From positions 1-12,892 of the forward strand of contig MU119916.1 of NCBI GenBank assembly GCA_014904845.1: a stretch of DNA of 12,892 nt. The letters are read 5' to 3'. Shown piece by piece: positions 8,193 through 12,892 of the stretch; the stretch's first letter is position 1; the number at the start of each line of letters is the position of its first letter. The translations under genes and the position numbers were made by a program. Source of the stretch: Acephala macrosclerotiorum (lineage: Eukaryota > Ascomycota > Leotiomycetes > Helotiales > Mollisiaceae). Under the pieces are notes generated by a model, which saw nothing but the letters and a program-made list of their open reading frames with translations, was not told the origin of the DNA and made no database searches.

Positions 8193-9962
8193 TACAATAT
8201 TAAAAGTTTGAAAAAACAATTATTAGAATTTTAATTGTACTTTCTTTGATTTACGTTTATTACGCACGATAAAAAGATCGATTATAAAAAATTTGTTTTT
8301 TTTGAATCGATAATTAGAATAACAAAAAGCAATATATATTACGTTTTTTTTTAAAAATAACAAATTTTTATATTATTCGAAATATATTTAAATTATAATT
8401 AATTTGAATTTTTATTTATATTTTATATACAAATAAATAAATTTATATTAAAATAAATAAATTTATTAAATATAAATCGATATTTTAAAATAATAAAAAT
8501 TAATATTTAAAATAAAAATAGAATTTTTTCGAAAAACGTTTTATTGTCTTTGAATATATTTTTATTATTTAATATCGAATACGATAAATTACAAATAATT
8601 ACGATAATTTTATTATTATTAAATAAAATTAAATTAAATAAATATATAAAAAAAAAAAATTTATTTTATTATAATAAAAACGAATATAAAAAATAAATAG
8701 ATTTTTAGTAATTAAATTTAAATAAATTTATTATTAACGATTTTATTTTATATAAATTTTATATATTTAAAAAATTAAAATATAAAAATAATATTTTATA
8801 AAAATTTTATTAAAACAATTTTAAAAACTGAAAAATAATACATTTTAAAATAACTATTAATAAATTGATCTTTTATTTAAAAAACTACTTTAAAAACAAT
8901 AATATTTATATTTTGTATAAAAAATCAATTTAATAAATTGAAATTTTTATTTAAAAATAATAATAATATATAATTTGATTAAATACAAAAATATAATAAT
9001 AATTAAAAAAAAAAGAATTCAATTTTCGATTTAATTCGAATAATTAATTTCGATTAAATTTAATTGTTTTAAATAAATCTTATAAATTAAAATTTAAATA
9101 AAAAACATTTATTATCTAATAATTAAATTCGTAAAAAATTCAAAAAATATTAATTCGAAAAAACGAAAAAATAGTTTTTGAAATTTTAAATACAAATTAA
9201 AAACTATAATAAAAAGTATCTCGAAATAAAAACAAAATATACGTGTTTTTGAAATCGTTACTTTAAAAACTCGAAAATATTATTGAAATTTTTATTAAAA
9301 TAAAAAACAAATACAATATTACGATTTATTACAAAATAAATCGATTTTAAATAACAATACTTGAAAAAGAATTGTTTTTTCGAGAAAAAATAATAAAAAA
9401 TCAATATTATAAACAAATTCTCGAACAAATATAATACTATTTACAATAAAAATAAAAAAATCTATTAAAATTAAATTTTTTACGATAATAAATTCTTCAA
9501 TTTTTTAATATACGACAAAACGATTATAAATTTCGAAAAATCGATTATTTGTAATAAAAAATCTACGATAAATACTAATCGTACGATACAAAAAAAAGAA
9601 ATTTAAAATTTCGAATAAAAATAAAAAAACGAAATTCAAAGAATTAAATAATTAAAAAATTTAATAATTTAAAAAAATCATATTTTAATAATAATAATAA
9701 ATATAAAAAAATAATTTATAATTTTTTCGATAAAAAATTGAAATTATTTCGAGTTTATTACAATAATATAAATATTATATTAAATATATACGAAAAAGCG
9801 TTTTTAATTATATTAAAAAAATAAATATAAAATTTTTATTTGAATAATATTTTCAATAATAATTATTCATTTAAAAAAATTATTAAATATATAAAAATTA
9901 AATTCGAGATTTTATATATTTTAATAATATATTAAAAAGAATAAAAAGAAATTATTTTACGA
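8193..9962 (+). other. unreadable 5' part of gag (element 2)
   Basis: No domain was recognised in this 1.8-kb stretch. By position it should hold the end of the leader and the N-terminal part of Gag, which in this Copia group has no short diagnostic motif. Nothing was seen on the opposite strand either. Confidence 0.5.
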
Positions 9963-10361
9963 AATATCGTTAAAAAGAATTTTATAAAAAAATTAATTGA
10001 AAATTTCAAATTATTATTTAATAAATTATAATAAATTCGAAAAAAATAATTAAAAAAAAATCGTAAAAATAATAATATAAAAAACTATATTTTACGAATT
10101 TATAACAATATTAAAAAATATTGTATATATTTTGTAAATTTTAAAAATACGTTAAAAAAAAAATAATATTAATTGTATTATATTATTTAATTAATTAAAA
10201 AAAAACGAAATATAAAATAATTAAATTTTAGTATTTATTTCGTCGATCGCAAATATAATAAATATAGAATAAATAAAAATCGCGATAATAAATACGATTA
10301 AAATAAATATAATTACAATTATAAAAATTAGAAATATAATAAATACAATCGAAATAATTGT

Positions 10362-10430
10362 TCGAGAGAAAAAAGGTATTATATTTGTAAAAAAATAAAT
10401 TATTAGTCTATAAAATACTTTTTAAAAAAA
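10362..10430 (+). other. Gag zinc knuckle, G-C-W-S type (element 2)
   Basis: The frame reads S-R-E-K-R, then Cys as TAT (10377-10379), Y-I, Cys TGT (10386-10388), K-K-x, an Asn codon from Gly, TAT (10401-10403) from Cys or His, TAG from Trp, TCT Ser, ATA from Thr, Lys, and TAC (10416-10418) from His or Cys. The spacing is x2-x4-x4, and the middle reads as the G-C-W-S-T-K-H motif frequent in ascomycete Copia Gag. Downstream the frame continues as an acidic/basic helix, which also fits. Confidence 0.82.
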
Positions 10431-10817
10431 AAAAAAAATGTACGAGAAATTCAAAAACGAAATTTATTTTTATTATAAGAAACACGTTTTTATAATAAAT
10501 TATTAAACTTTTTTAATTTATAAAAAAAAAATAAAAAAATTCGAAAATAAAAATAGAATAAATATTTTTAACGTTTTTATTTTAAATATAAAAAAATTTA
10601 ATTTCGAAAAATAAAATAAAAACGATAAAAAGTTCACAAAAACTAATTTCTTTACTATAAAATATATTAATATCGAGAAATTAATCGCGAAATTAAATAA
10701 TCAAAAAATGTAATATTTATTAATTAAAAACGATGTATTTCATTTAATTAAAAAAAATTTAAATCAAAAAAAAAAATTTAATTTACGAATAAATATATTA
10801 TAAAAAGATTTCAAAAT

Positions 10818-11115
10818 ATTTTATCAAATATAAATGCAATCACTATATTAATTATAAAATACGATTAATTTATAGTTTTACAAAAAATCGATTTACGAAT
10901 CAAATTTAATATTTCGAATCGCAAAAAAAAAATTCAATTCGAAATAAATAATATAAAAATCGAAAATACGATTAAAATTTATACTTTTATTGAAAACGTT
11001 ATTTTTTACATTGTATTTTATAATACACTATTTTTACTATTTCTAGAAAATATAAATAAACTCAAAATCTAATTTAATAACGTAAAAAATCGTATAAAAA
11101 AACGTAATAATAATA
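10818..11115 (+). other. retroviral-type aspartic protease region (element 2)
   Basis: 10827-10838 reads N-I-N-A, from D-T-G-A (Asp GAT to AAT, Thr ACA to ATA, Gly GGT to AAT). Next come an Ala-type codon, a Ser-Thr-Ala-Gly-like run, and D-Q-F at 10863-10871 (Gln as TAA). A block at 11022-11063 reads N-T-L-F-L-L-F-L-E-N-I-N-K-L. It fits the conserved N-T-P-F-L-L-C-L-x-D-M-D-x-L segment that follows the protease in this group. The Asp-to-Asn change removes the catalytic residue. The protease would cut Gag-Pol in the particle. Confidence 0.82.
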
Positions 11116-11189
11116 CAATTGTACTAATTATATGCAAATAAAAATACTTATAAATTCTATTAATAAAATTAAAAAAAACTTTTATTTAA

Positions 11190-11256
11190 TACTATTTAAT
11201 AAATACAAATTTATGACGCGTATATAAAAAATTTGAATATTTATCGATATAATAAT
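11190..11256 (+). other. GAG-pre-integrase motif (element 2)
   Basis: The frame reads Y-L-x-N-T-N-L, stop (TGA, from Arg CGA), R-V-Y-K-K-F-E-Y-L-S. This matches the L-T-x-x-E-L-R-R-L-H-R-R-F-G-H-P-S motif at the start of Copia integrases, with Tyr codons from His (CAT to TAT) and TTA from Pro (CCA). The TGA at 11214-11216 followed by CGC marks the Arg-Arg pair. The motif holds the first His residues of the integrase zinc domain. Confidence 0.8.
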
Positions 11257-11329
11257 TTGTAAATATTTTCAATAAAACTAAAAATAAGAATTTTATATTT
11301 TAATAATTAAAACAAATTAATAAATTTTA

Positions 11330-12057
11330 TTATTATTATTAAATAAACGCAAAATCGTTAAAACGATTTAAATTTTTTTTAATAAACGATTACGAGTTTA
11401 ATTATTTGATAATCGTTAATATTATATATTTAAATAATAATACGATTTTACAATTTGTAAATTTTATTACAAAATTTTAAAACGTACGATTCGTTATAAA
11501 AATATTTACGCGATTTATATAAAATGTAATTAAAGAATATTAAATCAATACGTATTTAAAATTGTTAAAAGTTTTAATTTATAATATTAAAAAGAATTTT
11601 ATATTCGTAGAATTTAAATAATAAATAAAAATCGTAATAATAAAAATAAATTTTTTTTTAATAAAAATATATAATTTTATTAAAAAAATTGAACGATATT
11701 ATATTTTATTATAATGAGTTTATATAATTATATTAAAAAAAATAGTAAAACAAATTACGAAAAAACAAATACTACAAATAATAATAAAAACTTATAATAA
11801 TTCAATAAAATCGAATAAATTCGTATTAATTTTATTAGTATTTAAAATATATTTTAAAAATTTTAATACAAAATTTTTTACGTTAATAATAATAAAGAAA
11901 ATAAACGCGATTTACAAAACAATAAACGAATTTTATCGTATACAAATTAAACAATAAATTAATAACGTATTAATAATAAAAAACAATTTTAATATTTTAA
12001 TAATTTTAAATTTATTAATCAATTTCGAAGTTCGAATTTTTAAAAAATATAAAAAAT
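11330..12057 (+). other. Copia integrase core and C-terminal region (element 2)
   Basis: One indel-free frame gives the DDE core. The first Asp is AAT at 11418-11420, in I-I-V-N-I-I-Y-L (from I-V-D-V-M-Y-L). The second Asp is AAT at 11583-11585, in I-Y-N-I-K-K-N-F (from T-H-D-A-G-T-N-F). The Glu is GAA at 11691-11693, in K-I-E-R-Y-Y (from K-V-E-R-Y-H). The spacing is D-x54-D-x35-E. Downstream, a V-L-I-L-L-V-F block (11823-11843) fits V-P-T-L-L-V-F-G, and a segment before 12057 fits the S-E-V-R-V-W-R-E-K C-terminal motif. Both Asp codons are mutated and the Glu is kept. Confidence in the assignment is high because five separate motifs lie in order. Confidence 0.9.
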
Positions 12058-12478
12058 AAAAAAAAACTATATAAATTACTAGTAATTATAAACAAAAAAT
12101 GTATTATATAATTATTTTATAGATTGATAAACTTTAAATTAATTGTAATTAAATTTTATTTTCGAAAATCGCAAATTAAAAAATCGATAAAAGAATAATT
12201 TATAAGAATTACGCAAAAAAACGATAAATATAATACAAAAAAACAAAAATTAAAAAAATAATAATAATGATTATTTAATTTTAATTGAAAATTAATTTAA
12301 ATATTATAAATGATCAAAAAATACGAAAAATAAATTTAAATTTATAATTTATTTCGAATAAAAAAATTTTGATTTTACGAATATTAATAATAATAATAGT
12401 AATTTTACGAATAATAAAAATTTTAATTAATATTATATAGAAAAAAAAATTACGATTAATATAATTTATATAACGAAT

Positions 12479-12798
12479 AAAAAAAAAACGAATATAAAAT
12501 TCGTAATCAAATTACGAAAAAAAAAAAATATTATTATATTTAGAAATTTTTTCAAAGTTTTATAATAAAAAAAATAGAATAAATTGTTTGTAAAAAACGT
12601 ATTTAAATTTATATAATATAATTTAATTGCGTATAAAAATATTTCGATTTTTAAATTTAAATTAATATACGAAATCAAAAATAAAATAACGAACGAATTA
12701 TACGAAAAAACGAGAATCGTAATTCAAATTTTTAACGACGAATTAAAAAAATTTATTTTTATAAAAATTTTTATTATTTGATAAATAAATTAAAAAAT
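12479..12798 (+). other. reverse transcriptase N-terminus, truncated (element 2)
   Basis: In the frame with remainder 2, the sequence reads K-L-R-K-K-N-I-I-I at 12509-12535, from the L-R-x-x-G-x-I-T-T-P type start. It continues with V-K-N-V-F-K-F (from R-G-V-F-x-F), I-F-K-F-K-L (from R-I-F-K-S-R-L), and Y-E-K-T-R-I-V-I-Q-x-F-N-D-E at 12701-12742. That last block is the conserved Y-E-K-S-R-L-V-I-Q-G-Y-N-D motif of this Copia group. A P-T-I-like run follows at about 12770-12778. The domain ends in the hexamer tract before the catalytic YVDD box. Confidence 0.85.
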
Positions 12799-12892
12799 AA
12801 TTTTAATTTTAATTTTAATTTTAATTTTAATTTTAATTTTAATTTTAATTTTAATTTTAATTTTAATTTTAATTTTAATTTTAATTTTAATT
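12799..12892. repeat. (AATTTT)n tandem hexamer, 15.7 units
   Basis: The last 94 bases are an exact hexamer repeat, 15 full units plus AATT. It begins inside what should be the reverse transcriptase of element 2. In the RT frame the preceding codons still fit, and the expected next residues (Leu/Ile/Ala-rich) would also mutate to TTA/ATT-like codons. The true border is therefore a few bases uncertain. The unit equals CCCTAA with every C changed to T. Expansion of a short AT-rich seed or an assembly artefact are simpler explanations. Confidence 0.95.

Larger units (their letters stand above)
7761..12798 (+). mobile_element. Copia (Ty1) LTR retrotransposon 2, 3'-truncated
   Basis: This second Copia element has the same orientation but an LTR unlike that of element 1. 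It begins at a clear TG (TGTCGGGACA) and reads in order: Gag zinc knuckle (10377-10418), protease (10827), GAG-pre-integrase motif (11214), integrase DDE core (11418-11693), integrase C-terminal region (to about 12057) and the N-terminal part of the reverse transcriptase (12479-12798). The order and motifs fit a widespread group of ascomycete Copia elements whose Gag has the G-C-W-S type knuckle. RT palm, RNase H and 3' LTR are absent, because the sequence passes into (AATTTT)n. A target duplication cannot be checked; the five bases before the LTR are AATAA. Confidence 0.88.
9963..12798 (+). pseudogene. gag-pol polyprotein remnant of Copia element 2
   Basis: This is the broken polyprotein of element 2, read with transitions allowed. 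From 9963 to about 12057 a single frame (positions divisible by 3) holds without any indel: the C-terminal half of Gag, zinc knuckle, protease, GAG-pre-integrase and integrase. The RT part (from 12479 at the latest) is in the frame with remainder 2, so a frame change lies between 12057 and 12479. Most stops are TAA or TGA at positions where the family has Trp, Gln or Arg. In the Gag part, a Lys/Arg-, Asn- and Tyr-rich tract (about 10230-10370) precedes the knuckle, as in related Gag proteins. The start codon is not identifiable, and the 3' end is lost. Confidence 0.87.

Noticed and set aside
12466..12678. A 70-codon reading frame on the minus strand
   Set aside because: It is antisense to the RT remnant of element 2, which has clear family motifs on the + strand. 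The minus-strand product is only Phe/Ile/Asn/Leu-rich, as AT-rich sequence dictates.
63..12892. A mitochondrial or plastid origin because of the AT content
   Set aside because: No rRNA, tRNA or organelle protein genes are present. The content is nuclear-type LTR retrotransposons, and the LTR differences are directional transitions.

Overview
This window looks like heterochromatin-type repeat sequence from a filamentous ascomycete (Pezizomycotina) that has undergone repeat-induced point mutation (RIP). It is extremely AT-rich. Nearly all remaining G and C sits in CpG, and no intact gene was found on either strand. What the sequence does hold is two degraded Ty1/Copia LTR retrotransposons in the same (+) orientation. 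Their reading frames become legible once C-to-T and G-to-A changes are allowed for.

Layout. 1-62 is a pure poly(A) run. 63-347 is old AT-rich flank. 348-7331 is a complete Copia element (element 1): two 144-bp LTRs, a perfect 5-bp target-site duplication (TTAAT), and a primer-binding site abutting the 5' LTR that fits a half-tRNA initiator-Met primer. Its gag-pol wreck has the order Gag zinc knuckle, integrase, reverse transcriptase, RNase H, and carries a deletion just after the YVDD box. 7337-7760 is another AT-rich spacer. At 7761 a second Copia element begins (element 2), from an unrelated LTR family. The first ~80 bp of its 5' LTR are almost free of RIP. Its Gag zinc knuckle, protease, GAG-pre-integrase motif and integrase core lie in one frame over about 2.1 kb. 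The first part of its RT follows in another frame, until the sequence dissolves into an (AATTTT)n tract at 12799-12892. The 3' LTR of element 2 is not in the window.

The two LTRs of element 1 differ at 15 of 144 positions. All 15 are transitions at CpA or CpT (reading the C strand), and none is at CpG. This is the strongest direct evidence for RIP, and for a variant that avoids CpG. Both elements are dead: Trp and Gln codons became stops, and several catalytic Asp/Glu codons became Asn/Lys. I see no tRNA, rRNA, CRISPR array or host gene, and no novel multi-gene system. The noteworthy points are the mutation pattern, the RIP-free patch and the low-complexity ends.
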